Of a DNA stretch of 64,000 nt, positions 27,793-36,632 are shown piece by piece (the first letter of the stretch is position 1; each line of letters starts with the position of its first letter). The stretch lies in contig NZ_JACSQP010000012.1 in NCBI RefSeq assembly GCF_014836535.1, positions 1 to 64,000 on the forward strand, read 5' to 3'. The notes under the pieces are model-generated. The model saw only the letters and a list, made by a program, of their open reading frames with translations. It ran no database searches and was not told where the DNA came from. Made by a program: the position numbers and the translations under genes. The stretch is from Microbacterium pullorum. Lineage in GTDB: Bacteria; Actinomycetota; Actinomycetes; Actinomycetales; Microbacteriaceae.

Positions 27793-28457
27793 TTCAGATA
27801 CCTCGCAATCCGCTCAACCAGCTTGGTGGCACCATCCTTCGCCACCTGGCTGCCGATGACGATGTCGGCTTTCCCCAGCTTCACAGAGCCCTGGCGAATT
27901 GGCGTTGAATTGCGCACCCGATCCTCGAAGTCACCATCGTCGCTGTAAGTGGCATCACGATCGGCAAAGACCCCGACGAGGATCACCTTCGGTGCTGCGT
28001 TTCGACTTCGAAGCTCTTCGAACCAGTCTCCGAGGTGATCAAGATGTTCCTCAACCAGCTTTGTCTCCGATACATCGCCACTCACAATGAGGTCAGACCG
28101 AAACAGGTACCAGACAAAGTCAGCTGCCTCAAACGCCTCACGCCAGTCCTTATACGCGGGGATAGTGTGTCCCGGCAAGTCTTGCGGAACTGAAAACTTG
28201 ACTTCACCTTTGCCAGGAAGCTGGAGCGTGAACTGTCCGCCCGGCAACGGATCCGGAGTGCGCTCCCGGCGCTCGGGAAGCTTGCCCTCTATCAGAAAGT
28301 GCAGGAGCGTCGACTTTCCAACTTCCTGCCGCCCGAGTATGGCGATGCTCTTGTCCCTGAGTGCCTTGCGGGTACTCCTCACGATTGCCGGAACGGTAAT
28401 CGCAGCAACCAGAATGCTGACACCAACGATGGCTACCGGGATGAGTGGGAACGGCAT
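27789..28457 (-). CDS. Membrane-anchored GTPase-like protein, first gene of an unknown three-gene module
   Basis: A 222-residue protein with an N-terminal membrane helix (about 5-25) and a P-loop domain. Motif G1 is GRQEVGKST (42-50) and G3 is DLPGH (93-97). In place of the usual NKxD (G4) it has GVFADRD (162-168), so guanine specificity is unsure. The middle describes a Ras-like fold that would switch on nucleotide binding. It starts a compact operon inserted between two DUF6112 genes, transcribed against them. I do not know a named system of this composition. A perfect inverted repeat lies 68 bp upstream. Confidence 0.78.
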   Translation of the reverse strand: MPFPLIPVAIVGVSILVAAITVPAIVRSTRKALRDKSIAILGRQEVGKSTLLHFLIEGKLPERRERTPDPLPGGQFTLQLPGKGEVKFSVPQDLPGHTIPAYKDWREAFEAADFVWYLFRSDLIVSGDVSETKLVEEHLDHLGDWFEELRSRNAAPKVILVGVFADRDATYSDDGDFEDRVRNSTPIRQGSVKLGKADIVIGSQVAKDGATKLVERIARYLK

Positions 28458-28524
28458 CGTCTACCTCGTCCTTCCTGACTGCTCCATTGGCATCGCGAAA
28501 CGGAACGACCGAGCACCGTATCGC

Positions 28525-28555
28525 TGTGAGTCTACTAGGAGCCCCCTGACTCACA
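28525..28555. promoter_or_regulatory. Perfect 8-bp inverted repeat upstream of the GTPase module
   Basis: TGTGAGTC (28525-28532) and GACTCACA (28548-28555) are separated by 15 nt. The site is upstream of the GTPase gene and could be an operator or part of a hairpin. The rest of 28458-28725 has no convincing gene; a short G/C-rich hairpin and the RBS of the next gene lie at its right end. Confidence 0.5.
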
Positions 28556-28725
28556 TTCCGAGTCACTCGACATGTGATCGCAGCACCGCCTCGGACCCAA
28601 TGACTCTCATCCGGCGAGAGGGCATGACGGCACAAAGCATCAACCGGCAGGAGCCGGTGGCACACCTCTGAGGTGACCATGTTTCGTCTGCCGCCGACGG
28701 CGGTGTTCATGCCAAAGGAGCCACC

Positions 28726-29037
28726 GTGTTCGAACTCATCACGACCATCGCCTCAGCCCTGCCGATGGACATCGACATCACCCCGAATGATTCGGGGCTG
28801 CCGGGGATTGCGCAGCTGCGCACGATCGTCGGCGCTGTCATGACGATCGGCCTGATTCTCTCCGTGCTCGCGCTCATCATCTCGGCGATCGTCTGGGGAT
28901 TCGGGTCGAACTCCTCCAACCCACACCTCGCCTCTCGCGGCAAGCTCGGCGTACTCATCTCCTGCGGTGCCGCCGTCATCTGCGGCGCCTCAGTGACGCT
29001 CATCAACTTCTTCTGGAACGTCGGACAGCAGGTCTGA
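28726..29037 (+). CDS. DUF6112-like small membrane protein, copy 2 (pilin-like)
   Basis: A 103-residue protein with a short leader (ITTIASALPMDIDI), then two membrane segments around LRTIVGAVMTIGLILSVLAL and LGVLISCGAAVICGA. It is a paralogue of the product of 26113-26379. GTG start with AAAGGAG upstream. It directly precedes the VirB6-like gene, the usual place for a pilin-like or channel subunit. The pair may once have been adjacent or nearly so, before the GTPase module arrived. Confidence 0.8.
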   Translation: MFELITTIASALPMDIDITPNDSGLPGIAQLRTIVGAVMTIGLILSVLALIISAIVWGFGSNSSNPHLASRGKLGVLISCGAAVICGASVTLINFFWNVGQQV

Positions 29038-29071
29038 GACCCACCCATCCATCACTTCCCGGAGACCTGCG

Positions 29072-30409
29072 ATGAGTGTCTGCGATATTCCTGTCATTTC
29101 CAACGTGTGTGATGCCGTCGGTGAAGGTGCCGCGACACTCGTGTCGGCGCCATTCGACTGGCTCGCCTCCACGATGGGGCAAGCTGCCGGATGGCTCATC
29201 GAAGCCATGTGGACCGTCTTCGACAGCACAACCCTCGTGGACGTCCAATCCCCCGGCTACCTGAACGTCTACAACCTGCTCTTCGGCATCGGTGTCTTCA
29301 TCGTTCTCCTGTTCTTCTGCTTCCAGCTGATCCTCGGCCTCATCCGACGCGAACCCGCCGCACTTTCCCGCGCAGCCCTCGGCGCCGCCAAAGCTGTTCT
29401 GGGGTCGTTCGTCGTCATTACGTTGACGGCGACGGCTCTTGAGATCGTGGATCAGCTGTGCATTGGGGTTGTTCAGGCCGCAGGAGAAACCACCGCCACC
29501 ATGGGCGACAAGATCGCGCTCCTCACCGCAGGACTCACAACAATCAACATTGCCGCTCCCGGGGTCGGTGCGATCGTCACGATCTTCCTTGCCGGACTGA
29601 TGATCTGTGCTGTCGCTATCGTGTGGTTTTCGCTCCTGATTCGCAAGGCCCTGCTTCTCGTCGCAATCGTGCTCGCGCCCATCGCGTTCGCTGGGGCTGC
29701 ATGGGACGTCACCCGCGGATGGATCGGGAAATGGGCGGCGTTCGTGGTCGCGCTCATCATCTCCAAGCTCGTACTCGTCGTCGTGTTTCTCATTGCGATC
29801 ACGCAGGTCTCGACCCCGATCGAGGCTGACCTGTCTGCCGTCACCGAACCGATCTCAGGCATCGTGCTGCTGTTCATCGCAGCCTTTGCGCCGTACATGG
29901 TCTACCGATTCATTTCGTTCCTGGGCTTCGATCTTTACCACGCGATGGGAAGCGAGCAAGAAGCGAAGAGCGCCGTGAATCGACCGGTGCCTGTGCCGTC
30001 GAAGCCTCAGAGCGACGGAGTGAAGAAAGTTCTCGACGGCGGCTCCGGTGGTGGCGGGACATCCAAAGCCGCTCCAGGAGCAACCGCTTCACCCAGCGCG
30101 TCTGCTTCAACTGGCGCAACTTCCGGCGGATCCGCTGCCGGAGCCGGTGCAGGTGCCGGTGCAGGTGGCGCTGCCGCAGCTGCTGGCCCCGCAGCGGCAG
30201 CGATCATCGGCGCGAAGGTCATCAAAGCTGCCGCTACTGCCGGGCCCCAGCTCGGAGGCGCTGTTGGTGGCACGGCCGAAACTGCGGCTGCCGGTGCAGG
30301 TGGTTCGGGTGCGGCTGCACCCGCTCCTCATTCCACGCCTCAGCCTCCCGCACCGCGATCAGATCCAGCACCACCCAGAACCCAGCAGCCACGATCTGGG
30401 AAGGAATAG
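29072..30409 (+). CDS. VirB6/TrbL-like channel protein of the conjugation machine
   Basis: A 445-residue protein with about six membrane segments in residues 60-290, then a long tail of about 145 residues made almost only of A, G, S, P and T. The layout matches TrbL/VirB6-type inner channel proteins of actinobacterial ICEs. The tail is low in complexity and probably disordered; it may reach through the cell wall or be a spacer. No catalytic site. The tail DNA is repeat-rich and could vary in length between strains. Confidence 0.8.
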   Translation: MSVCDIPVISNVCDAVGEGAATLVSAPFDWLASTMGQAAGWLIEAMWTVFDSTTLVDVQSPGYLNVYNLLFGIGVFIVLLFFCFQLILGLIRREPAALSRAALGAAKAVLGSFVVITLTATALEIVDQLCIGVVQAAGETTATMGDKIALLTAGLTTINIAAPGVGAIVTIFLAGLMICAVAIVWFSLLIRKALLLVAIVLAPIAFAGAAWDVTRGWIGKWAAFVVALIISKLVLVVVFLIAITQVSTPIEADLSAVTEPISGIVLLFIAAFAPYMVYRFISFLGFDLYHAMGSEQEAKSAVNRPVPVPSKPQSDGVKKVLDGGSGGGGTSKAAPGATASPSASASTGATSGGSAAGAGAGAGAGGAAAAAGPAAAAIIGAKVIKAAATAGPQLGGAVGGTAETAAAGAGGSGAAAPAPHSTPQPPAPRSDPAPPRTQQPRSGKE

Positions 30410-30415
30410 CTGACC

Positions 30416-31882
30416 ATGCCAAAGGACTACGACGATCAACGAGCCGGGGACCTCATTCCGGTGAAATTCTCCCGACTGACACGAAGGGGCATCCTGCTCG
30501 GACTATCCCTCTCACAGCTGGTCGCGCTCGGAATTGGTGTGACTACGCTTGTGTGGGCCTTCTATGCCGGAGGCGGCATGCTCATCGCGTTCTCGGCACC
30601 CGTATGGCTCTGTGCCGCGGCCGTGGTGTGGATCCGGATCGCTGGACGTCCGATCGTCGAATGGGTTCCCGTTGCCTTCTGGTGGATGTGGAAAACCACC
30701 GGTGGACAGTTGCTCTACCGGCGGCGTGTTGTGAAGCCGCGACCTGCGGGCTCACTCGCGCTACCCGGCGACATGGCACGACTGCGCGAGTACGACGACC
30801 CGATCACCGGCGCCGGAATGGTTCATGACCCGACCGCCAGTACCCTCACGGCCATCGTTGCGGTCTCGCACCCCGCGTTCGCGCTCCTCGATCCCGGTGA
30901 GCAGGAACAGCGTGTCTCCTCCTGGGGGCGTGTGCTCGCGACCGTGTGCAGATCCGGGCGCCTCTCAATGCTGCAAGTGCTTGAGCGCACCCTCCCGGAC
31001 TCCGGGACAGGACTCGCTGAATGGTGGGCATCGCACGGCAACGCAGATGGCTCCTGGGCCTCGACGACGTACACCGAACTCATCGACCGCGCAGGACCCG
31101 CTGGAGAACGCCACGCCACCACGCTCTCCCTCTCGCTCGACATGCAGACAGCGGCACGACAGATCCGCACTGCCGGTGGCGGCATCCGTGGCGCTGCGGC
31201 TGTTCTTCGCCAAGAGATGTCTACATTGGTCGCCGCACTGCGCTCAGCAGACCTCGCACCCTCATCGTGGTTGACGTGCGGCGAGATCGCCGTCATCCTA
31301 CGTTCGGCATACGACCCGGCAGTCGCCGCGACGCTTGAACGGCATGGCGAACTCGGCCAGTCGCTCGCCACCGCAGGTCCGGTCGCAGTGAACGAATCCT
31401 GGTCTCGGCTGCGCACAGACTCGGCCTTCCACGCGGTGTTGTGGATCTCAGAGTGGCCGCGGTCGATGGTCTACCCGGGCTTCTTGGCACCCGTGCTCCT
31501 GTCGACCGGGATACAGCGGTCCTTCTCGCTGCTCTGCACACCGATGCGGTCCGACCAGGCAGCACGTGACATCCGGAAAAAGAAGACGGAGTACATCTCA
31601 GACGCAGCCCAACGACAGCGCATCGGCCAGATAGAGGATGCCTCGCAGACGGCTGAGTTTCAGGACGTTCTCCAGCAGGAAGCCGATCTCACCGCTGGGC
31701 ACGGCGCCCTGCGCTACACCGGCCTCATCTCGGTCTCCGCGAGGACCGCTGACGACCTCGACGCCGCCGTCGCCGCGATCGAGCAAGCCGCCATTCAAGC
31801 GTCCTGCGAGATGCGACTCCTCGTCGGACAGCAGGCCCAAGCGTTCACTGCGGCGGCCCTGCCGCTATGCCGGGTTGTGTGA
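30416..31882 (+). CDS. SCO6880-family conjugation protein
   Basis: A 488-residue protein with two membrane helices near the N-terminus (about 25-70) and a large cytoplasmic part, recognised as the SCO6880 family found beside VirB4/VirD4-type ATPases in actinobacterial conjugative elements. It may supply the N-terminal, non-ATPase half of a VirB4-like complex: the ATPase encoded at 36629 lacks such a half (inference). It follows the VirB6-like gene by 6 bp. The metal-resistance cassette begins about 230 bp downstream and separates it from its usual partner. Confidence 0.83.
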   Translation: MPKDYDDQRAGDLIPVKFSRLTRRGILLGLSLSQLVALGIGVTTLVWAFYAGGGMLIAFSAPVWLCAAAVVWIRIAGRPIVEWVPVAFWWMWKTTGGQLLYRRRVVKPRPAGSLALPGDMARLREYDDPITGAGMVHDPTASTLTAIVAVSHPAFALLDPGEQEQRVSSWGRVLATVCRSGRLSMLQVLERTLPDSGTGLAEWWASHGNADGSWASTTYTELIDRAGPAGERHATTLSLSLDMQTAARQIRTAGGGIRGAAAVLRQEMSTLVAALRSADLAPSSWLTCGEIAVILRSAYDPAVAATLERHGELGQSLATAGPVAVNESWSRLRTDSAFHAVLWISEWPRSMVYPGFLAPVLLSTGIQRSFSLLCTPMRSDQAARDIRKKKTEYISDAAQRQRIGQIEDASQTAEFQDVLQQEADLTAGHGALRYTGLISVSARTADDLDAAVAAIEQAAIQASCEMRLLVGQQAQAFTAAALPLCRVV

Positions 31883-32076
31883 TCGTCAGGCAGGAAGCCG
31901 ATGATCCGATTGGATGCGCGTGGCATGCGCGCGTCAGTCACCGCCATTCGCCGCCTTCTTCGCGGTCATTGAACTTGTCTAATTGTCAGGTGAAATGTCC
32001 ACGCGACTTCCATAAGGACATTTAGCCGCTGACCCGCGGTATTCGAGTTGGCGCGATTGGTGGAGAAACCTTCCTC

Positions 32077-32105
32077 TTGGGAATGGTCACTGGTTACTGT
32101 ATAGT
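32077..32105 (+). promoter_or_regulatory. Promoter of the metal-resistance cassette, predicting a leaderless mRNA
   Basis: TTGGGA (32077-32082), a 17-bp spacer and TATAGT (32100-32105). The start point expected 7 nt on falls on the A of the cmtR ATG at 32112, so the mRNA would be leaderless, common in actinobacteria. The -10 lies in a partly symmetric sequence (ACTGTATAGT), a likely CmtR operator. The rest of 31883-32076 has no gene. Confidence 0.65.
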
Positions 32106-32111
32106 CATCGC

Positions 32112-32471
32112 ATGCTGACTATTGCTTCGCGTCTCGACGTCATGAACCGGCTTGGCCGAGCGATGGCGGACCCGACGCGCTCCCGGATCTTGATGACTCT
32201 GCTCGGCGGGCCGAGTTACCCCGCTGTGTTGTCTCGCGAGTTGGAGCTGACTCGTTCCAACGTCTCGAACCATCTGACTTGCTTGCGTGATTGCGGGATC
32301 GTGGTGGCCGAGCCTGAGGGCAGGCAGACCCGCTACGAGATCGCGGACCCTCACCTCGCGGCGGCTCTGACTTCCCTTGTGGATGTGACGCTGGCGGTGG
32401 ACGAGAACGCACCGTGCGTGGACTCGTCGTGCACCGTGCTGGGCTGCTGCGGGTCGGTAACGAACGCATGA
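32112..32471 (+). CDS. cmtR: CmtR-like ArsR/SmtB-family Cd(II)/Pb(II)-sensing repressor
   Basis: A 119-residue winged-helix repressor. The DNA-binding helix carries LTRSNVSNHLTCLRDCG, whose two cysteines correspond to the CmtR metal ligands of Mycobacterium tuberculosis; the third ligand is in the PCV segment near the C-terminus. The tail adds a further cysteine-rich stretch (DSSCTVLGCCGS) not found in the M. tuberculosis protein as I recall it. Metal binding should release it from the promoter just upstream. It overlaps cadA by 4 bp. Confidence 0.92.
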   Translation: MLTIASRLDVMNRLGRAMADPTRSRILMTLLGGPSYPAVLSRELELTRSNVSNHLTCLRDCGIVVAEPEGRQTRYEIADPHLAAALTSLVDVTLAVDENAPCVDSSCTVLGCCGSVTNA

Positions 32472-34378
32472 GCGCCGTGATGCGGTCTCAGGTGGACACC
32501 GTCGACGTCGACGATCATGACGACGACAATCATGACGGGCCGTGGTGGACGGACCGCGGGATCATGGTCCCGGTTTTCTCCGGTGTCGCGTTCCTCTCGG
32601 GCCTGATCTGCGAATGGTCCGGTGCGGAGATTCCGGCGCTAGTACTGTTCTGGATCGGATTGCTGCTGGGCGCGTCGACATTCACCCCCGGTGCGATCAG
32701 GAAGCTACTCAAGGGCAAGCTCGGCATCGGTCTGCTGATGACGATCAGCGCGGTCGGCGCGGTCATCCTCGGCTACGTCGAAGAGGCGGCCGCACTAGCG
32801 TTCCTCTACTCGATCGCCGAAGCGCTGGAGGACAAGGCGATGGACCGCGCCCGCGGTGGTCTACGGGCTCTGCTGAAGCTGGTTCCCGACACCGCGACGG
32901 TGCTCGTCGCCGGAAAGCAGACAGAGATCGCGGCGAAGGACCTCACGATCGGGCAAGTCATGTTGGTGCGTCCTGGGGAGCGGATCGCTACCGACGGCGT
33001 CGTCCGCGCTGGGCGCTCCAGCCTAGACACCTCCGCGATCACCGGCGAGTCGATCCCGGTCGAGGTCGAGCCCGGCGATGCTGTGTCCGCCGGGGCGATC
33101 AACACGGCAGGGGCACTCGAGGTCGAGGCCACGGCGGCGGGGACCGACAACTCGCTGACCACGATTGTCGAGCTCGTCGAGCAGGCACAGGCAGAGAAGG
33201 GCGATCGAGCCCGCCTTGCAGACCGGATCGCCCGGCCACTGGTACCGGGCGTGCTGATCCTCGCCGCGCTGGTCGCGCTGATCGGGTCGCTGTTCGGTGA
33301 CCCGGAGCTGTGGATCACCCGCGCGCTGGTGGTGCTCGTCGCAGCCAGCCCATGCGCCCTGGCGATCTCGGTTCCGCTCACCGTTGTCGCCGCGATCGGA
33401 GCGGCCAGCAAGTTCGGCGTGATCATCAAGTCCGGTGCAGCCTTCGAGCGATTCGGCACGATCCGCCACGTCGCCGTCGACAAGACAGGTACCCTGACCC
33501 GCAACCAGCCCGCCGTTACCGCGGTCCTCACCGCCGACGGTGTGACCGAGCGTCAGGCGCTTGCCTGGGCGGCGGCGCTGGAGCAACACAGCACGCACCC
33601 TCTCGCCGCAGCGATCACCGCCGCTGCCCCGGGCGTTCCCGCGGCGATTGAGGTGACCGAGCAAGCCGGGCACGGCATCGAAGGCACCGTCGACGGGGCG
33701 CGGGTCACCGTCGGCAGCCCCCGCTGGCTCGACGCCGACACGCTCGCGAGTCAGGTCACGAGTCTGGAGGAACAGGGCATGACTGTCGTGATCGTGCACC
33801 GTGGCGGGGCACCGGTCGCCGCGATCGGCGTCCGGGACGAGCTGCGCCCCGAGGTGCCGGAGGTCGTGCGCACCCTCGCCAGTCAGGGCATCGGGGTGAC
33901 CATGCTCACCGGTGACAACGCCCGCACCGCGCGCGCCCTCGCCGCGCAGGCCGGGATCAACGACGTGCGCGCCGAGCTCCGCCCCGAGGACAAGGCCGCC
34001 GCGATCGGTGAGTTGTCCCACGACCGTTCGGTCGCGATGATCGGGGACGGCATCAACGACGCCCCCGCCCTCGCTGGCGCGGATATCGGCATCGCGATGG
34101 GAGCTACCGGCTCCGACGCGGCAATCGAGTCAGCTGATGTTGCCTTCACAGGCCACGATCTGCGGCTTATCCCGCGCGCGTTCGACCACGCTCGCCGCGG
34201 CCGCCGCATCATCAACCAGAACATCGTCCTGTCTCTGCTGATCATCACCGCCCTGCTTCCACTCGCGCTATTCGGTGTCCTCGGGCTCGCCGCCGTCGTC
34301 CTGGTCCACGAGATAGCGGAGGTCATCGTGATCCTCAACGGCCTCCGCGCCGCCCGCACACGGACGGCGGTCGCATGA
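32468..34378 (+). CDS. cadA: P1B-type heavy-metal exporting ATPase (CadA-like)
   Basis: Pumps Cd(II), Zn(II), Pb(II) or similar ions out of the cell. Motifs of the 636-residue protein: TGES (192-195), phosphorylated D338 in DKTGTLT, the HP-type dipeptide in QHSTHPLAAA, and GDGINDAPAL. The membrane metal site is SPC (294-296) rather than the CPC common in CadA, which may alter ion preference. There is no N-terminal CxxC metal-binding domain; instead the N-terminus is His/Asp-rich (DVDDHDDDNHD). ATG at 32468 overlaps the cmtR stop. Confidence 0.9.
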   Translation: MSAVMRSQVDTVDVDDHDDDNHDGPWWTDRGIMVPVFSGVAFLSGLICEWSGAEIPALVLFWIGLLLGASTFTPGAIRKLLKGKLGIGLLMTISAVGAVILGYVEEAAALAFLYSIAEALEDKAMDRARGGLRALLKLVPDTATVLVAGKQTEIAAKDLTIGQVMLVRPGERIATDGVVRAGRSSLDTSAITGESIPVEVEPGDAVSAGAINTAGALEVEATAAGTDNSLTTIVELVEQAQAEKGDRARLADRIARPLVPGVLILAALVALIGSLFGDPELWITRALVVLVAASPCALAISVPLTVVAAIGAASKFGVIIKSGAAFERFGTIRHVAVDKTGTLTRNQPAVTAVLTADGVTERQALAWAAALEQHSTHPLAAAITAAAPGVPAAIEVTEQAGHGIEGTVDGARVTVGSPRWLDADTLASQVTSLEEQGMTVVIVHRGGAPVAAIGVRDELRPEVPEVVRTLASQGIGVTMLTGDNARTARALAAQAGINDVRAELRPEDKAAAIGELSHDRSVAMIGDGINDAPALAGADIGIAMGATGSDAAIESADVAFTGHDLRLIPRAFDHARRGRRIINQNIVLSLLIITALLPLALFGVLGLAAVVLVHEIAEVIVILNGLRAARTRTAVA

Positions 34379-35031
34379 CTGCCCCAGACACCGGGCGGCA
34401 CGCCGAGGCACCCACGGGAACACGCGACGAGCCGTCGCCCCGACGGAAGACCACCAAGCGGCCTTCCCGCGCGGTCGGCATTGCCCTCGCCGTCGCGGGA
34501 CTCGGGCTAATCCTCGACCAGGGTACAAAAGCCCTCGCGACAGCCCAGCTTCCACCCGACGACCGCGTCCCCCTCATCGGTGACGTGCTGTCTCTGACGC
34601 TCGTGTACAACCCCGGAGCGGCATTCTCCCTCGGCTCCGGAACGACCTGGGTGTTCACCATCATCGGGGTCCTCGCCGCCGCAATAACAGTTGGATTCGC
34701 GGTGCGACTGCGTGGCGTCCGTTGGGGCATCGCACTGGGCCTGATCCTCGGCGGCGCGGTCGGCAACCTCGTCGACCGGATCATGAACCCGCCGTCGTTC
34801 GGGCAGGGGCATGTCACCGACTTCATCGCCTACGGTGACCTCTTCGTCGGGAACATCGCCGACATCCTCGTCATCAGCGGTGTCGCCCTGCTTTGCCTGA
34901 TCATGGTCAGGACGAGCCCACAACCGGACCAGCATGAGCTCAGGGACGTGGATTCTGACCACGATTCGCCGAACGCACAGACCGACATGACCCCTGCTCG
35001 CACCACCCGAGCAAAAGGCCCATCCCAATGA
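34375..35031 (+). CDS. lspA: Signal peptidase II-like protein in the metal-resistance cassette
   Basis: A 218-residue LspA-family protein with four membrane segments and the two catalytic aspartates in GNLVDRI and NIADIL. Housekeeping LspA cleaves lipoprotein signal peptides; accessory copies are often found next to cadA in Gram-positive metal-resistance cassettes, where the role is unclear. N- and C-terminal polar extensions make it longer than usual. ATGA overlaps with both neighbours. Confidence 0.87.
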   Translation: MTAPDTGRHAEAPTGTRDEPSPRRKTTKRPSRAVGIALAVAGLGLILDQGTKALATAQLPPDDRVPLIGDVLSLTLVYNPGAAFSLGSGTTWVFTIIGVLAAAITVGFAVRLRGVRWGIALGLILGGAVGNLVDRIMNPPSFGQGHVTDFIAYGDLFVGNIADILVISGVALLCLIMVRTSPQPDQHELRDVDSDHDSPNAQTDMTPARTTRAKGPSQ

Positions 35032-35336
35032 AAGTACAACTCCTGCACATCGATGACTGCCCGAACACGACGGATGCCGAAGCGCGCACGCGCGCTGCAC
35101 TCGATGCGCTCGGCTACGAGCGTGTGGCGGTCGAGTCAGTCACGATTCGCTCCGAAGCCGAGGCTGCGAGCATCCACTTCGGTGGCTCGCCGACGATCCT
35201 CGTCGATGGGGCTGACCTGTTCCCGACGCCGCCAGTCCGATCGGTGGCCTGCCGGGTCTACCTGACGAAGGATGGCTTCGCCGGTGCGCCAACTCAAGAA
35301 CAGGTCGAGGAGGCTCTGCGCGGCGTCTCTCGGTGA
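35028..35336 (+). CDS. Thioredoxin-like-fold protein of the metal-resistance cassette
   Basis: A 102-residue protein with a thioredoxin-like pattern: beta start LLHIDDCPN, a helix, and GGSPTILVDG, which holds the cis-proline loop. The motif is C-P-N-T, with a single cysteine rather than CxxC, and another cysteine in VACRVY. It may bind metal or thiols. Related proteins are sometimes named alkylmercury lyase-like, but I see no basis for that activity here. Four-base overlap with lspA; last gene of the cassette. Confidence 0.72.
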   Translation: MKVQLLHIDDCPNTTDAEARTRAALDALGYERVAVESVTIRSEAEAASIHFGGSPTILVDGADLFPTPPVRSVACRVYLTKDGFAGAPTQEQVEEALRGVSR

Positions 35337-35849
35337 CGCAGAGGCAGCATCTGCACGTAGCACCGGCTCGTCCCCGGCGCGCCCCTGGACCAGATCTAGA
35401 AGAGCAAATACATCGACGGCGCCGTCGATGACGCCGGTCTCCTGCGGGCTATCCCGTCCATCTCAGGAACCAGGACGATGGGCTAACCATCCTGGGATCG
35501 TGGGTGGAGCAGGCTGCCAAGGCAGGGGATCGACAACTGGACTACCACTCGTCAAGACCGCGGGACGTGTTCGCATCGCGTAGACAAATTGACTGACGGA
35601 TCGGCGTGATCAGCGTGGACAGCTCTCAACCAATACCACGCGCTTGTGTCGGACAAGTTCGAGGATTTCCTACAGTTCACCGACGATCGCGAGGCCGTCT
35701 CCGTCGCTCGCGAGTTCGATCTCGTCTGTCATGCTGCGCTCCTCGCTAACTGCCTGTACCTAGGTTTTGCCCACCTCAGACGTCCGGAATGCCGACTGCG
35801 CACCTGACTGCTATCAAGGCCGACGCTCGATAGCCAAGGAGACACAGCC
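35337..35849. other. Gene-poor stretch at the right end of the metal cassette
   Basis: About 510 bp with no convincing coding frame. Short open stretches are broken by stops in all frames, suggesting decayed sequence left when the cassette arrived. A copy of the GCGCACCTG motif is at 35798-35806 and the RBS AAGGAGAC precedes the next gene. Confidence 0.6.
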
Positions 35850-36632
35850 ATGCCCACGTTCTACGATCCCGGCGCTGACGCCACGGAAGCATCCGAAGCG
35901 TTGCGCGGTCTCGCCCAGGCGACACGAACGGTCGAGAATCCGCAGGATCTGTACGGCGTTCTCGGTGACCTGCTTTCAGGTGTGCGATCGCTCAAGCAGG
36001 TTCTCGATCAGATCGCTGCCGCTCACATCAAGAATCGCCCTCGCGCATTTGACGACCACGGTGACCACTCCATCGGATCCAAGGATGCCCTGGACGCCGC
36101 CGACGAGCTTCACCAGGCGGCGACCCTGATCGACCAGGCAGAGGAACGGCTCGACGCCGCAGCGAGTGCGGCGAGTCGCGTTGCTTGGCACGAAGTGCCA
36201 GCCAGCGAAGCACCGACTGTCGCTCGTTGGATCAATGTCGTCTTCATGCAAGGTCAAGAAGCAGACGAGGTGCTGGAGATGATCGACGCCGACGGTGCTC
36301 TCGCTGGGCTCAACCATCTGAAGTACTGGGATTACGGTGACGAGACCACCAGCGCAGCGTTGGAAAACGGATACGTCTACGACGCACCTCCGAGTGGCCC
36401 GCTTGAGTATGAACTGCACGACGGCGACTACCACCTCGCCTACAGTCACGCCTTCGCGCACGTCGCGCTCTACCGAATCCACGCAGTGGACACGGTAGAT
36501 CAACTGCCCGATGAAGCTCGGAGCCTCCCTGCTCCGTCGGCACCGAGCCGTGCTCGCGAGCCACAGCGAGCGACTTGGTTTGAGCCTGCCAGCATCACCG
36601 CGGTCAAGCGACAGCGAGGCCTGGGGCTATGA
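35850..36632 (+). CDS. Hypothetical protein of the transfer operon
   Basis: A 260-residue protein not recognised. The first 110 residues are helical (EASEALRGLAQATRTVENPQ region); residues about 115-220 look like a folded acidic domain with many aromatic residues (LKYWDYGDETT, YHLAYSHAFAHVALYRI). Acidic N-terminal and basic C-terminal ends. It overlaps the VirB4-like gene by 4 bp, so a role in conjugation is likely. Confidence 0.7.
   Translation: MPTFYDPGADATEASEALRGLAQATRTVENPQDLYGVLGDLLSGVRSLKQVLDQIAAAHIKNRPRAFDDHGDHSIGSKDALDAADELHQAATLIDQAEERLDAAASAASRVAWHEVPASEAPTVARWINVVFMQGQEADEVLEMIDADGALAGLNHLKYWDYGDETTSAALENGYVYDAPPSGPLEYELHDGDYHLAYSHAFAHVALYRIHAVDTVDQLPDEARSLPAPSAPSRAREPQRATWFEPASITAVKRQRGLGL

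Noticed and set aside
28087..28671. 194-codon plus-strand frame across the GTPase gene
   Set aside because: Antisense of the GTPase P-loop region; no features of its own.
31912..31935. GCGCG-rich palindrome after the SCO6880 gene as a terminator
   Set aside because: Short arms and no T run; not convincing enough to annotate.
35028..35336. Alkylmercury lyase (MerB)
   Set aside because: Only a thioredoxin-like pattern is visible and no other mer genes are near; the context is CmtR/CadA.
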